Positions 25,073 to 34,814 are shown, counted from the stretch's first letter. The stretch is 64,000 bases of DNA from Terrabacter sp040702505 (GCF_040702505.1 NZ_JBFBLC010000002.1:496001-560000); one strand, 5' to 3'. Translations and numbers: made by a program. Notes: generated by a model not told the origin, from the letters alone.

Positions 25073-28000
25073 ATGCGCCTCGTGCTCCGCGCGGCCGGCA
25101 CCGTCGTGCTGGCCGCCACCGCCCTCGGACCCGTCCTGCCCTCCGGCTCCCCACCGTCCGCTGCTGCTGCAGATCCGCTCGTCCGCTCCGTCAACCCGTT
25201 CATCGGCACCCAGGACAACGGCAACACCTTCCCCGGCGCCAGCGCGCCGTTCGGCATGGTGCAGGTCAGCCCGGACACCGGGGGAGAGGGCGGCTACGAC
25301 TACTCGCAGAACGCCATCTACGGCTTCAGCCAGACCCACTTGTCCGGCGTCGGATGCCCGGTGGTCGGTGAGCTGCCCGTCATGCCGACGACGGGCAGCG
25401 TCACGACGGTCGACCCGACGCGCTACCGCTCCACCTACTCGCACTCGGACGAGCAGGCCGAGCCGGGCTACTACCGTGTCGGACTGCCCACCTACGGCGT
25501 CCAGGCGGAGCTGACGGCCACCGACCGCACGGGCTGGCAGCGCTTCACCTTCCCGGCCGGCAAGCAGGCCAACGTGCTGCTCAACACGGGCAAGGCCAAC
25601 ATGAAGGTCTTCGACTCCGAGGTGCACGTCGTCGGCGACCGCGTCGTCGAGGGCCGCATCCACGACGGCAACTTCTGCGCCGGCAAGGACCAGCACACGG
25701 TCTGGTTCCGGGCCGAGTTCGACCGGCCGTTCGACACCTTCGGCACGTGGAGCGGGTCGACCCTCACGAGCGGCCGGCGCGACGCTGCGACCACCGGCGG
25801 GGGCAACGGCGCCGCGCTCACCTTCCCGGCCGGCACGACGTCGGTCACGATGAAGGTGGGCCTGAGCTACACCGGCGTCGACGGCGCCCGCGCCAACCTG
25901 GCCAAGGAGACCGGCGCCGGCTTCGACTTCGACGCCACCCGAACCGCACTGACGCAGCGCTGGGAGGAGCAGCTCGGCCACGCCCGCATCACCGGCGGCA
26001 CGTCCGAGCGGCGCACGGCCTACTACACCGCGCTCTACCACTCGCTCATGCACCCGAACCTCGCCTCGGACGTCGACGGGACGTATCACGGCTGGGACGG
26101 GAAGAACCATGTGGCACAGGGCTACACGCCTCGCCAGAACTTCTCGCTGTGGGACACCTACCGCCCCCAGAACCAGCTGCTCGAGGTGCTGGCGCCCGAC
26201 GTCGCCCGCGACTCCTACCTCTCGGTCCTCGCCATCGGCCGCGAGGGCGGCTGGCTGCCCCGCTGGGCCCTCGTCAACAGCGAGACCAACATCATGACCG
26301 GCGACCCCGTCACCCCGTTCCTCGTCGAGGGCTGGAGCAAGGGCTTCCTCGCCGGTCACGAGGACGAGGCGTACGCCCTGCTGAAGCAGAACGCGACCGA
26401 GCGCCCGCCCGCCGACAGCCAGTACAACGGCCGCGCCGGCCAGCACTACTACGAGAAGCTCGGCTACATCCCGTTCGGCCTGCAGGTCGGCACGGACTGT
26501 GTCTCCCACGGCGGAGACAACGACTGCGCCCACCCGGCGTCCGCGACCATGGAGTACGCCGCCGCCGACGGCTCGCTCGCCATCATGGCCAAGGCGCTCG
26601 GCCACACCGCCGACGCGGCGATGTTCACCGAGCGCAGCGGCTGGTACAAGAACCTCTGGGACGCCGGCACGCAGACCTTCCGCCCGCGCCTGGCCGACGG
26701 CACGTGGCTCGACCCGTACGACCCGGTCGACGGGGCACACGCCTTCCACGAGGGCGGCTCGTACCAGTACCAGTGGCTGGCCCCGCAGGACCCTGCCGGT
26801 CTCGTCGACCTCATGGGCGGCCGCGCGGCGGCCGAGAAGCGCCTCGACGACTTCTTCGCCTACCCGAAGCTGCTCGAGGACCCGGCCGGCACGGCGCGCA
26901 CCGACTGGATCGAGGCGACCTACGCCTACTACAGCAAGCCGACCTACAACCCGAACAACGAGCCCGACCTGCTCGCGCCCTACGTCTACGCGTGGGTCCA
27001 GCAGCCGGCCAAGATCGCGACCGTGGCCCGCGCCGCCTTCACACTCTTCACCGACGGCGCCGACGGCATGACGGGCAACGACGACCTCGGCACGATGAGC
27101 GCCTGGTACGTCTTCTCCTCGTGGGGCCTCTACCCGACGATGAGCGGCGCGAACTACTTCGTCGTGAGCTCCCCCCAGTTCGAGCGGGTCGACATCGACG
27201 TCGCCTCGCCCACGACGACGCGCACGGGCCAGGGCGGCCGCCTGACCATCACGGCTCCCGGCGTCTCCGACGAGAACCGCTACGTGCAGACCCTGGCAGT
27301 CAACGGACGCAAGAGCACCAAGAGCTGGGTCGGCTGGGACGCCATCCGAGGCGGCGGCAGCCTCGAGCACACGGTGGGCAGCACGCCCAGCCGGTGGGGC
27401 ACCCGGCCCTCCGACGTGCCGCCGTCGGCCGTCCAGGCCGGGCGTGACCCGCGCCTGTCGCTGTCGATGAGCGCGCACCCGAACCCCGTGGTCGTGCCCA
27501 CCGGCGCCCGCGAGGCCCGCTTCAGCGTCGACCTCGTCGGTCAGGCGCCGAAGGGCCTCCCGGTCGACGTCACCGTCGCCGTCCCGGACGGCTGGAAGGC
27601 GGCCGCCGGTTCGAAGGGCGACGGCGTCACCGTGCTGCACAGCAACGGCGTCCCCGCCAGCGCCTCGCTGCCCGTGACGCTCACGCTCCCCGCCGGTCTC
27701 GGTGTCGGATCCCACGACGTGCTGGTCACGGCGTCGGCCCCGGGCGTGGAGCCCGTCACGAGGACCGTCACGGTCCAGCTCCAGGAGGCGCTGCAGTGCC
27801 TGTCCGGAGCCACGGGCTGCGCCGTCGATCTCGGCGACGCCCGCAACCACGACGGCACCGCCACCGTGGCAGCGCCGGACGAGGGCAACTTCGACGGCGG
27901 CGGCTGGAGCTACGACGCGGCCCTGCTGCCCGCCCCGGGCGCCTGGGACTGGAACGGCGTGACGTATGCCGCCCCGGTGACCGCCGGCCCGACGCCGAAC

Positions 28001-28354
28001 TTCGTCGAGGGCAGGGGCCAGACGCTGCTCGTCGAGGCCGGCAGCCGCAGCGCGATCCACCTCATCGGGTCGACGCACAACGGCGACGTGACGACGGCCC
28101 TGCGCCTGACCTACACCGACGGCAGCGTCCAGTCGGTCCCGGTGTCGCTGACAGACTGGGCCGCCGGGAGCGGCCACAACGGCAACTCGGTCGCGATCGC
28201 CATGGACCACCGGATCAAGCGCGGCTCGGGCGTCGACGGACCCCCGGTCCAGCTCTTCGGCACCACGGTGGCGGCCGACCCCGCGAAGCAGCTGCAGTCC
28301 GTGACCCTGCCGAACGACGCCCGTTTCGAGGTCTATGCCGTGTCCCTCGGTTGA
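25073..28354 (+). CDS. Secreted GH92 alpha-1,2-mannosidase, multidomain
   Basis: A 1093-residue exported glycoside hydrolase. Residues 1-35 are a signal peptide ending SAAAA. The GH92 domain covers about 40-790: VNPFIGTQDNGNTFPGASAPFGMVQVSPDT, FSLWDTYRP, the acid-bearing ATMEYAAADGSLAIMAKALG section and GNDDLGTMSAWYVFSSWGLYP (each quoted in part). Residues about 800-905 form an NPCBM-associated NEW3-type beta-sandwich, and 910-1093 another beta-rich, probably carbohydrate-binding module. GH92 enzymes are calcium-dependent and trim mannose from N-glycans or mannans. AAGGAA precedes ATG 25073. It stands alone between two GTATGCC hairpins, inserted in an otherwise conserved gene order. Confidence 0.92.
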   Translation: MRLVLRAAGTVVLAATALGPVLPSGSPPSAAAADPLVRSVNPFIGTQDNGNTFPGASAPFGMVQVSPDTGGEGGYDYSQNAIYGFSQTHLSGVGCPVVGELPVMPTTGSVTTVDPTRYRSTYSHSDEQAEPGYYRVGLPTYGVQAELTATDRTGWQRFTFPAGKQANVLLNTGKANMKVFDSEVHVVGDRVVEGRIHDGNFCAGKDQHTVWFRAEFDRPFDTFGTWSGSTLTSGRRDAATTGGGNGAALTFPAGTTSVTMKVGLSYTGVDGARANLAKETGAGFDFDATRTALTQRWEEQLGHARITGGTSERRTAYYTALYHSLMHPNLASDVDGTYHGWDGKNHVAQGYTPRQNFSLWDTYRPQNQLLEVLAPDVARDSYLSVLAIGREGGWLPRWALVNSETNIMTGDPVTPFLVEGWSKGFLAGHEDEAYALLKQNATERPPADSQYNGRAGQHYYEKLGYIPFGLQVGTDCVSHGGDNDCAHPASATMEYAAADGSLAIMAKALGHTADAAMFTERSGWYKNLWDAGTQTFRPRLADGTWLDPYDPVDGAHAFHEGGSYQYQWLAPQDPAGLVDLMGGRAAAEKRLDDFFAYPKLLEDPAGTARTDWIEATYAYYSKPTYNPNNEPDLLAPYVYAWVQQPAKIATVARAAFTLFTDGADGMTGNDDLGTMSAWYVFSSWGLYPTMSGANYFVVSSPQFERVDIDVASPTTTRTGQGGRLTITAPGVSDENRYVQTLAVNGRKSTKSWVGWDAIRGGGSLEHTVGSTPSRWGTRPSDVPPSAVQAGRDPRLSLSMSAHPNPVVVPTGAREARFSVDLVGQAPKGLPVDVTVAVPDGWKAAAGSKGDGVTVLHSNGVPASASLPVTLTLPAGLGVGSHDVLVTASAPGVEPVTRTVTVQLQEALQCLSGATGCAVDLGDARNHDGTATVAAPDEGNFDGGGWSYDAALLPAPGAWDWNGVTYAAPVTAGPTPNFVEGRGQTLLVEAGSRSAIHLIGSTHNGDVTTALRLTYTDGSVQSVPVSLTDWAAGSGHNGNSVAIAMDHRIKRGSGVDGPPVQLFGTTVAADPAKQLQSVTLPNDARFEVYAVSLG

Positions 28355-28370
28355 GTCCTCACCCCATGCC

Positions 28371-28409
28371 ACGTATGCCGTCCCGCCGGCCCCGCGGGAC
28401 GGCATACGT
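28371..28409 (+). terminator. 16-bp hairpin terminator after GH92 gene
   Basis: ACGTATGCCGTCCCGC and its exact complement flank a seven-base loop, 16 bases after the mannosidase stop. The outer 16 bases are identical to the core of the thrS terminator at 24917-24953, so the GH92 gene is bracketed by two copies of one hairpin sequence. Confidence 0.85.
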
Positions 28410-28472
28410 CCGCTGGTTCGTTTCTCGAAAAGGCCCGCGCGGCAGGGGTGCCCGTGCTACAAAGGAACAACC

Positions 28473-28654
28473 GAACCGCTCCGGCGGAACGGTTCTCCGA
28501 ATCGCTTCGGCGAGCCGGAGCAGAAGGCCCGGGAACTCATACTTCCCGGGCCTTCACCGTCCCGGCCCTGCGGCTCTCACACCCGAGGGGCCGAACCGCG
28601 TTCAGAGCAGGAACGGGAACGAGAGGGCCCTGCGGTCTCACACACCGCAGGGCC
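28473..28654 (+). other. Row of hairpins with conserved CTCAYAC loops (possible ncRNA)
   Basis: The 352-base gap 28355-28706 has no gene. After the GH92 terminator it holds a small hairpin (GAACCG 28473-28478 with CGGTTC 28490-28495), a 12-bp perfect hairpin 28524-28554 with loop CTCATAC, an imperfect hairpin 28563-28593 with loop CTCTCACAC, and an 11-bp perfect hairpin 28626-28654 with loop CTCACAC. Stems differ in sequence while loops stay alike, and each of the two perfect ones is followed by a CCTT or TTCCCC stretch. A TACAAA box at 28458-28463 could be a -10. A structured RNA or a set of related terminators are both possible. Confidence 0.45.
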
Positions 28655-28706
28655 TTCCCCATTGAACCCAACGGGGACGCGCGACGCGAAATCGACACGC
28701 GGCGGG

Positions 28707-29492
28707 TCAACGCCTCACGGCCCGCAGCCACCACCGGTGGTGCGTCATCTCGATCGGCTCGCCGCGGCCGGCACGGGCGTGCAGGTCGCCGAGGACGTCG
28801 ACGTGGTCCTCCGGACGGAACCCGACCGGAAGGTCCCACGGCACGTGGCTGAAGTAGCGAAGGAGCACCCTCACGCTGTCGAAGCGGTACACGCCGACCG
28901 CGTCGGCGCTGTCCTCGACGACAATCCCGGCCTGCTCGAGGTCCGCAGCGGCGCGCTCGAGCGTCCACGTCCGGGGAGCCGGCGTGCCGAACCACTCCCG
29001 CGCCTGCTCAGCATCGCGCGAGCCGACCTGCTGGGTCAGGAGCACTCCGCCGGGCGCCAGCAGCCGCGCCAGGTCGGCCGGGTCGTAGGCCTCGTGCCGG
29101 TTCGTGACGAGGTCGACGGACCCGTCGGCCAGGGGGAGCGGCACGCACCGGTCGGCGTCGTGCTCGACGACCTCGACGCCCCGTGGCTCGAGGGCTGCCC
29201 GCGCCACCGGCACATTGGGCGGCCAGCCCTCCGTGGCGACGACACGTCTGCCGTCGGCAGCTGGGCCCACCGCGTCGAGCAGTCGCAGCAGCTGCTCGCC
29301 CCCGCCCGTGCCCATGTCGAGGACCGACCCCGCAGCCCGGAGGGCGCGCACGCACTCGGCGTCGAAGTCCCACGGCGTCGGGCCCTCGCTCATGCCCGTG
29401 GCGACGTCCGAGAAGTCCCAGCCGGCGTGCTCGGTGGTCCACGCCTCGGTCCAGGTCGCGAGCAGCTCGGAGCTGGGGTCGGCGGCGGTCAC
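28707..29492 (-). CDS. Class I SAM-dependent methyltransferase
   Basis: A 261-residue methyltransferase. Motif I is SVLDMGTGGGEQLL (about 57-70), the strand-2 acidic residue is in VVATEGWPPN, motif II region HDADRCVPLPLADGSVDLVTNRHEAYD and motif III LLAPGGVLLTQQVG follow. The C-terminal part (HVPWDLPVGFRPEDHV) resembles small-molecule methyltransferases related to rRNA guanine methylases. Start GTG 29492 has a minus-strand GAGAAT box close upstream. It is convergent with the GH92 gene and divergent from the HIT gene. The substrate is unknown. Confidence 0.85.
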   Translation of the reverse strand: MTAADPSSELLATWTEAWTTEHAGWDFSDVATGMSEGPTPWDFDAECVRALRAAGSVLDMGTGGGEQLLRLLDAVGPAADGRRVVATEGWPPNVPVARAALEPRGVEVVEHDADRCVPLPLADGSVDLVTNRHEAYDPADLARLLAPGGVLLTQQVGSRDAEQAREWFGTPAPRTWTLERAAADLEQAGIVVEDSADAVGVYRFDSVRVLLRYFSHVPWDLPVGFRPEDHVDVLGDLHARAGRGEPIEMTHHRWWLRAVRR

Positions 29493-29556
29493 GCCTCATT
29501 CTCGCCCGCGGGTCCGGTCCTCGCCCGACGAGCCGCGCGGCCTAGGATCACGTGTC

Positions 29557-30213
29557 ATGACGAGGCAGGCGAGCGGCCCCACGATGCCCGGCGCGACCAT
29601 GGCGCCGGACGCCGACGCGACGGACACGTCAGCCGAGCCCACGGCCGAGCCGCCGGTGGAGCCCTCGGTCGAGCCCGCCCACGACTTCGCCCGCGTCGAG
29701 GACGGCTTCGAACGGCTCTGGACGCCGCACCGGATGGCCTACATCGAGGGCGAGAAGCCGACGGACGAGGCCGGCACCGGCTGCCCGTTCTGCGCGGCGC
29801 CCGGCAAGTCGGACGCCGAGGGCCTCGTCGTCCACCGCGGCGAGCACTGCTACGTCGTGCTCAACCTCTTCCCCTACAACCCCGGGCACCTGCTCGTCTG
29901 CCCGTACCGCCACGTCTCGCTCTACGTCGACCTGACCGACGAGGAGACCGCCGAGTTCACCACCCTGACGAAGCAGGCGGTGCGCACCCTGGAGGCTGCG
30001 TCCGGGCCGCACGGCTTCAACCTCGGCATGAACCAGGGCGCCGTCGCCGGGGCCGGCGTCGCGGCGCACCTGCACCAGCACGTCGTGCCGCGCTGGAGCG
30101 GCGACTCGAACTTCCTGCCGATCATCGGGCAGACCAAGGCGCTGCCGGTGCTGCTGGAGGACACCCGCTCGCGCCTCGTCGCGGCCTGGCCCGGGGCCGC
30201 GCCCGCCTCCTGA
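29557..30213 (+). CDS. HIT family protein, Ap4A phosphorylase-like
   Basis: A 218-residue nucleotide hydrolase/transferase. The histidine triad is HLHQHVVPRW (His171, His173, His175), preceded by NLFPYNPGHLLVCPYRH and NLGMNQG, and a Cys pair in CPFCAAPG near residues 76-79. About 50 extra N-terminal residues are Thr/Glu/Pro-rich. The M. tuberculosis homologue in the same place (Rv2613c) is a diadenosine tetraphosphate phosphorylase. The start ATG 29557 follows TAGGAT (29543-29548) by eight bases, a leaderless pattern; the frame upstream is only open by chance. It precedes the PIM lipid genes. Confidence 0.9.
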   Translation: MTRQASGPTMPGATMAPDADATDTSAEPTAEPPVEPSVEPAHDFARVEDGFERLWTPHRMAYIEGEKPTDEAGTGCPFCAAPGKSDAEGLVVHRGEHCYVVLNLFPYNPGHLLVCPYRHVSLYVDLTDEETAEFTTLTKQAVRTLEAASGPHGFNLGMNQGAVAGAGVAAHLHQHVVPRWSGDSNFLPIIGQTKALPVLLEDTRSRLVAAWPGAAPAS

Positions 30214-30219
30214 GCGCGA

Positions 30220-30269
30220 CTGACCGCGCCTGACGGCGCCTGACGGCGACTGACCGCACCTGCCGTGCA
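30220..30269. repeat. Tandem decamer repeat
   Basis: Five 10-base units of the type CTGACSGCGM follow the HIT stop codon directly (unit starts 30220, 30230, 30240, 30250 and 30260; the last is degenerate). It is a short, imperfect tandem array of unknown meaning, perhaps slippage in a non-coding gap. Confidence 0.6.
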
Positions 30270-30331
30270 CGGCGCGCCGCTGTCCGTGCGGTGCCCGGGG
30301 TCCCGGCTGCCATCAGTACGCTGGTCCCACC

Positions 30332-30955
30332 ATGCTCAACAGACTCCTGCGCGCGTCGATGACCAAGCTCCTCGGTCCGATCGCCCACCTGTTCCTCCGG
30401 CTCGGCATCAGCCCCGACATCGTCACGATCGTCGGCACGCTGGGGGTGTGCGTGGGGGCGCTCGCCTTCTTCCCCCGCGGGCAGATCTGGGTCGGCGTGC
30501 TCGTCATCACCGCGTTCGTCTTCTCCGACAACGTCGACGGCATCATGGCCCGCGAGTCCGGCCGCTCCAGCAAGTGGGGCGCTTACCTCGACTCGACGCT
30601 CGACCGCATCGGTGACGCCGCCATCTTCGGCGGCCTCGTGCTCTTCTACGCCGGCCGCGGCAACAACCAGCTCATGGCCGGACTGGCGCTCGCCTGCCTG
30701 ATCCTCGGCAGCGTCGTCTCCTATGCCAAGGCCCGCGCCGAGGGCCTCGGCTACACCGCCAACGTCGGTATCGCCGAGCGCGCCGACCGGCTCGTCGCCG
30801 TGCTCGTGGCCGCCTTCTTCGCCGACGTCTTCAACTCCACGGTGCTGCTCGGCGTGGTGCTCGGGCTGCTGGCCGTCGCCAGCTTCATCACCGTGCTGCA
30901 GCGGATGCTCACCGTCCGCCGGCAGGCCCTGGCCTCCGGAGAGGTGGGCGCGTGA
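30332..30955 (+). CDS. pgsA: Phosphatidylinositol phosphate synthase
   Basis: A 207-residue integral membrane CDP-alcohol phosphotransferase that joins CDP-diacylglycerol and inositol-1-phosphate, the entry to PIM and related lipids. The complete signature D-x2-DG-x2-AR-x8-G-x3-D-x3-D is at Asp66, Asp69-Gly70, Ala73-Arg74, Gly83, Asp87 and Asp91. About six membrane segments are predicted by eye. Identity as inositol-phosphate enzyme rather than glycerol-phosphate enzyme comes from the PatA-PimA neighbours. ATG 30332 is nine bases after TACGCT (30317-30322). It is the first gene of a four-gene overlapping operon. Confidence 0.94.
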   Translation: MLNRLLRASMTKLLGPIAHLFLRLGISPDIVTIVGTLGVCVGALAFFPRGQIWVGVLVITAFVFSDNVDGIMARESGRSSKWGAYLDSTLDRIGDAAIFGGLVLFYAGRGNNQLMAGLALACLILGSVVSYAKARAEGLGYTANVGIAERADRLVAVLVAAFFADVFNSTVLLGVVLGLLAVASFITVLQRMLTVRRQALASGEVGA

Positions 30956-31950
30956 CGGGCATCGCCCGCCGGGCGACCGACACCGTCAGCGTGCTCGGGT
31001 TCCGGCTCGGGTGGTCGGCCGTGCGTGCCCTGCCGGAGCGGACGGCATACGCCCTCTTCGACCGCGTGGCGGACGTGCTGGTCCGCCGGGGCGGCAAGGG
31101 CATCGAGCGCCTGCGCTCGAACTACCGCCGCGTGCGACCCGAGCTGTCCGAGAGGGACCTCGACGCCCTGGTGCGGCGGGGGATGCGCTCCTACATGCGC
31201 TACTACTGCGAGGCGTTCCGGCTGCCGTCGCTCTCGCGCGCCCAGATCGACGGCGCCGTCGAGGTGCGGCGCGACGCCGAGGTGCGCGAGCTCTGTGCCC
31301 GCGGTGAGTCCGTCATCGCGTTCGTCGGCCACCTCGGCAACTTCGACCTCGCGGCCGCCTGGTCGGCGGGCAACCTCATGCCCGTCACGACCGTGGCCGA
31401 GCGGCTGAAGCCGGAGGAGGTCTACCAGGAGTTCGTGGCGTTCCGGCGCAGCATCGACATGGACATCCTGCCGCTGACCGGGGGAGACGACCCGTTCCAC
31501 GGGCTCCTGTCCGCCGCCCGCGGTGGTGGCCGCATGATCGCCCTCGCGGCCGACCGCGACCTGACCAACGGCGGTGTCGAGGTCGACCTGCTCGGCCACC
31601 GCGCCCGCATGGCCAAGGGCCCGGCAGTCCTCTCGCTCATGACCGGCGCGCCGCTCTACGCAGCCCGGATCTGGTACGAACCCGCCGCACCAGGCACAGG
31701 CCTCGGGGGCCACCGAACCGTCATCGAGTTCAGCGACCGGCTGCTGCCCCGCGTCTCGGGCACGACCGCCGTCCGGGCCGCCGACCTGGTCCAGCAGTGC
31801 GCCGACCACCTGGCCGTGACCATCCGGGAGCACACCTCGAGCTGGCACATGCTGCAGCGCGTCTTCGTCGACGACCTCGACGACCGAAACGACCTCGATG
31901 CGCCGGCAGCGCCGGCGGCCACGGCTCCCGTCGCGGGACAGGCTCCATGA
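30952..31950 (+). CDS. patA: Phosphatidylinositol mannoside acyltransferase
   Basis: A 332-residue membrane-associated acyltransferase of the HtrB/lipid A acyltransferase family, transferring an acyl group to the mannose of PIM1 or PIM2. The catalytic His127 lies in FVGHLGNFDLAA, and LAADRDLTNGG and GPAVLSLMTGAPLY follow in family order. The GTG start overlaps the pgsA stop by four bases and its own stop overlaps pimA by four, so the three are coupled. The C-terminal 30 residues are Asp/Ala/Pro-rich and variable. Confidence 0.93.
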   Translation: MTGIARRATDTVSVLGFRLGWSAVRALPERTAYALFDRVADVLVRRGGKGIERLRSNYRRVRPELSERDLDALVRRGMRSYMRYYCEAFRLPSLSRAQIDGAVEVRRDAEVRELCARGESVIAFVGHLGNFDLAAAWSAGNLMPVTTVAERLKPEEVYQEFVAFRRSIDMDILPLTGGDDPFHGLLSAARGGGRMIALAADRDLTNGGVEVDLLGHRARMAKGPAVLSLMTGAPLYAARIWYEPAAPGTGLGGHRTVIEFSDRLLPRVSGTTAVRAADLVQQCADHLAVTIREHTSSWHMLQRVFVDDLDDRNDLDAPAAPAATAPVAGQAP

Positions 31951-33119
31951 GGATCGGCATCGTCTGCCCGTACTCGTTCGACGTGCCCGGCGGGGTGCAG
32001 TTCCACGTCCGCGACCTCGCCGAGCACCTCATCGGCCAGGGGCACGAGGTGTCGGTGCTCGCGCCCGCCGAGAGCGACACGGAGCTGCCCGACTACGTGA
32101 CGTCCGCCGGTCGCGCGACCGCCGTGCGCTACAACGGCTCGGTCGCGAGGCTCAACTTCGGCCCGGTCAGTGCCTCCAAGGTCAACAAGTGGCTCGACAC
32201 CGGCGACTTCGACGTGCTCCACCTGCACGAGCCGGTCACGCCCAGCATCAGCGTGCTGGCACTGATGGCAGCCGACGGGCCCATCGTGGCCACCTTCCAC
32301 ACCTCGATGCTGCGGTCGCGCACGATGCAGGCGGCATACCCCATCGTCCGGCCCAGCCTGGAGAAGATCGCCGGGCGCATCGCCGTCAGCGAGGACGCGC
32401 GCCGCACGGTCACCACGCACGTCGGCGGCGACGCGGTCGTCATCCCCAACGGCGTCTACGTCGACCGCTTCGCCGACGCGCCGCGGAAGGCGCCCTGGGT
32501 CGGCACGCCCGCCTCGCCGACCATCGCCTTCCTCGGTCGCATGGGAGAGCCCCGCAAGGGGCTGCCGGTCCTCGCCGCCGCCCTGCCCGGCGTCCTGCGC
32601 GAGATCCCGCGCCTGCGCGTCCTCGTGGCCGGCCCCGGCGACGTCGACGAGGTCACCGACGGCTGGCCACCCGAGGTTCGGGCCGCCTGCCACTTCCTCG
32701 GCGCGGTCTCCGACGACGACAAGGCCTCGCTGCTGGCCTCGGTCGACGCCTACATCGCCCCGAACACCGGCGGCGAGAGCTTCGGGATCATCCTCATCGA
32801 GGCGATGAGTGCCGGTGCCTGCGTGCTCGCCAGCGACCTGCCGGCCTTCTCCCGGGTGCTCGACGGCGGCGCGGCGGGTGCGATGTTCGCCAACGAGCAG
32901 CCCGCCGAGCTGGCCAGGGTCCTGGTCGACCTGCTCCGCAACCCCGAGCGGCGGGCGGAGCTCGCTGCCGCCGGGCAGCACCGCGCGCGCCTGTTCGACT
33001 GGTCGGTCGTGGCCGACGAGATCCTCGCCGTCTACGAGACGGTCATCGAGGGCCGCGCAGCCGCCCAGTGGGAGCCGCAGGGCCGCTGGAACCGCTTCCT
33101 GCGCGGAGGTGGCCGATGA
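31947..33119 (+). CDS. pimA: Phosphatidylinositol alpha-mannosyltransferase
   Basis: A 390-residue GT4 glycosyltransferase (GT-B fold) that adds the first mannose from GDP-mannose to phosphatidylinositol on the inner face of the membrane. N-terminal MRIGIVCPYSFDVPGGVQFHV holds the glycine-rich acceptor loop, TFHTSM gives the catalytic His near 118, FLGRMGEPRKGLPVL the phosphate-binding Arg and Lys, and NTGGESFGIILIEAM the E-x7-E motif. ATG 31947 overlaps the patA stop by four bases. The order pgsA-patA-pimA is the standard actinobacterial one. Confidence 0.96.
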   Translation: MRIGIVCPYSFDVPGGVQFHVRDLAEHLIGQGHEVSVLAPAESDTELPDYVTSAGRATAVRYNGSVARLNFGPVSASKVNKWLDTGDFDVLHLHEPVTPSISVLALMAADGPIVATFHTSMLRSRTMQAAYPIVRPSLEKIAGRIAVSEDARRTVTTHVGGDAVVIPNGVYVDRFADAPRKAPWVGTPASPTIAFLGRMGEPRKGLPVLAAALPGVLREIPRLRVLVAGPGDVDEVTDGWPPEVRAACHFLGAVSDDDKASLLASVDAYIAPNTGGESFGIILIEAMSAGACVLASDLPAFSRVLDGGAAGAMFANEQPAELARVLVDLLRNPERRAELAAAGQHRARLFDWSVVADEILAVYETVIEGRAAAQWEPQGRWNRFLRGGGR

Positions 33120-33667
33120 GCGAGGTGCTCTCCTGGGTCTTCGCGGCGCTCTTCCTCCTCGTCGTCGCCGCCTGGTACCTCTCCTACACCGCCGCCCGGC
33201 TCGATCGGCTGCACGTGCGCCTGAGCGGCACCCTGGCGGCCCTCGACGCGCGGCTGGTCCGCCGGGCCGAGGCGGCGGTCGAGCTGGCCAACAGCGGCCT
33301 GCTCGACGGCGCGACGTCGCTCATCCTCGCCAACGCCGCGGCCGGGTCGCTCGAGGCGCCCGCCGACCACGGCGAGGAGCGCGAGCTCGCCGAGAACGAC
33401 CTCACCGAGGCCCTCGACCTCGCCCTGACGCCCGAGGCCGTTGCCGAGCTGCGCTCGACCCCGCTCGGGCAGGACGTGCTCTCGCGCGTCGGATCCGCCT
33501 GCACCCGGGTGCAGCTGGCCCGGCGCTTCCACAACGACGCCGTCACCGACGTGCGCCGGGTGCGCCGCAAGTGGGCCATCCGCCTCTTCCACCTCGCCGG
33601 CTACACGCCGATGCCGCACACGGTCGAGTTCAACGACGAGGCGCCGGAGCACCTGACCCCGGTGTGA
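33116..33667 (+). CDS. Conserved membrane-anchored protein downstream of pimA
   Basis: A 183-residue protein with one N-terminal membrane segment (residues 5-25) and a long helical cytoplasmic part: YLSYTAARLDRLHVRL, ALDARLVRRAEAAVELA and a strongly conserved-looking end RRFHNDAVTDVRRVRRKW with FHLAGYTPMPHTVEF. The last section resembles the LemA-like helical pattern. Translation is coupled to pimA by an ATGA overlap. The M. tuberculosis protein in this place (Rv2609c) is a membrane protein with a Nudix domain; no Nudix box is present here. Function unknown. Confidence 0.8.
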   Translation: MSEVLSWVFAALFLLVVAAWYLSYTAARLDRLHVRLSGTLAALDARLVRRAEAAVELANSGLLDGATSLILANAAAGSLEAPADHGEERELAENDLTEALDLALTPEAVAELRSTPLGQDVLSRVGSACTRVQLARRFHNDAVTDVRRVRRKWAIRLFHLAGYTPMPHTVEFNDEAPEHLTPV

Positions 33668-33789
33668 CCGGCCGCGCCCGTCGCCGCTGCCGTCGCCGGC
33701 CACCGCGGCGTGGACCGTGTCGTGACGACGTCCCGCGTGGGCCTACGCTTTGTCCAGCACCACTCCAGTACACGGGAAAGCAGGACATC

Positions 33790-34737
<948 letters not shown>

Positions 34738-34761
34738 CGCCCGCACTCCCAGCCACCCGCT

Positions 34762-34803
34762 GACGTATGCCGCCGTGCCCCACCGGGCGCGGCGGCATAC
34801 GTC
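34762..34803 (+). terminator. 19-bp hairpin terminator after pdxS
   Basis: GACGTATGCCGCCGTGCCC pairs with GGGCGCGGCGGCATACGTC through one G-T pair around a four-base loop, 24 bases after the pdxS stop. It is the third hairpin in the window built on GTATGCC/GGCATAC. Confidence 0.88.
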
Positions 34804-34814
34804 GTCTTGAGCAC

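Noticed and set aside
22517..28405. A continuous 1962-codon open frame on the minus strand across thrS and the mannosidase gene.
   Set aside because: It is antisense to two clear genes (threonyl-tRNA synthetase and GH92) and its translation is Val/Gly/Arg/Asp-rich without any motif. Long antisense frames are a by-product of extreme G+C codon bias.
30332..30955. Phosphatidylglycerophosphate synthase.
   Set aside because: The CDP-alcohol motif alone does not decide, but patA and pimA directly downstream identify the phosphatidylinositol-phosphate enzyme.
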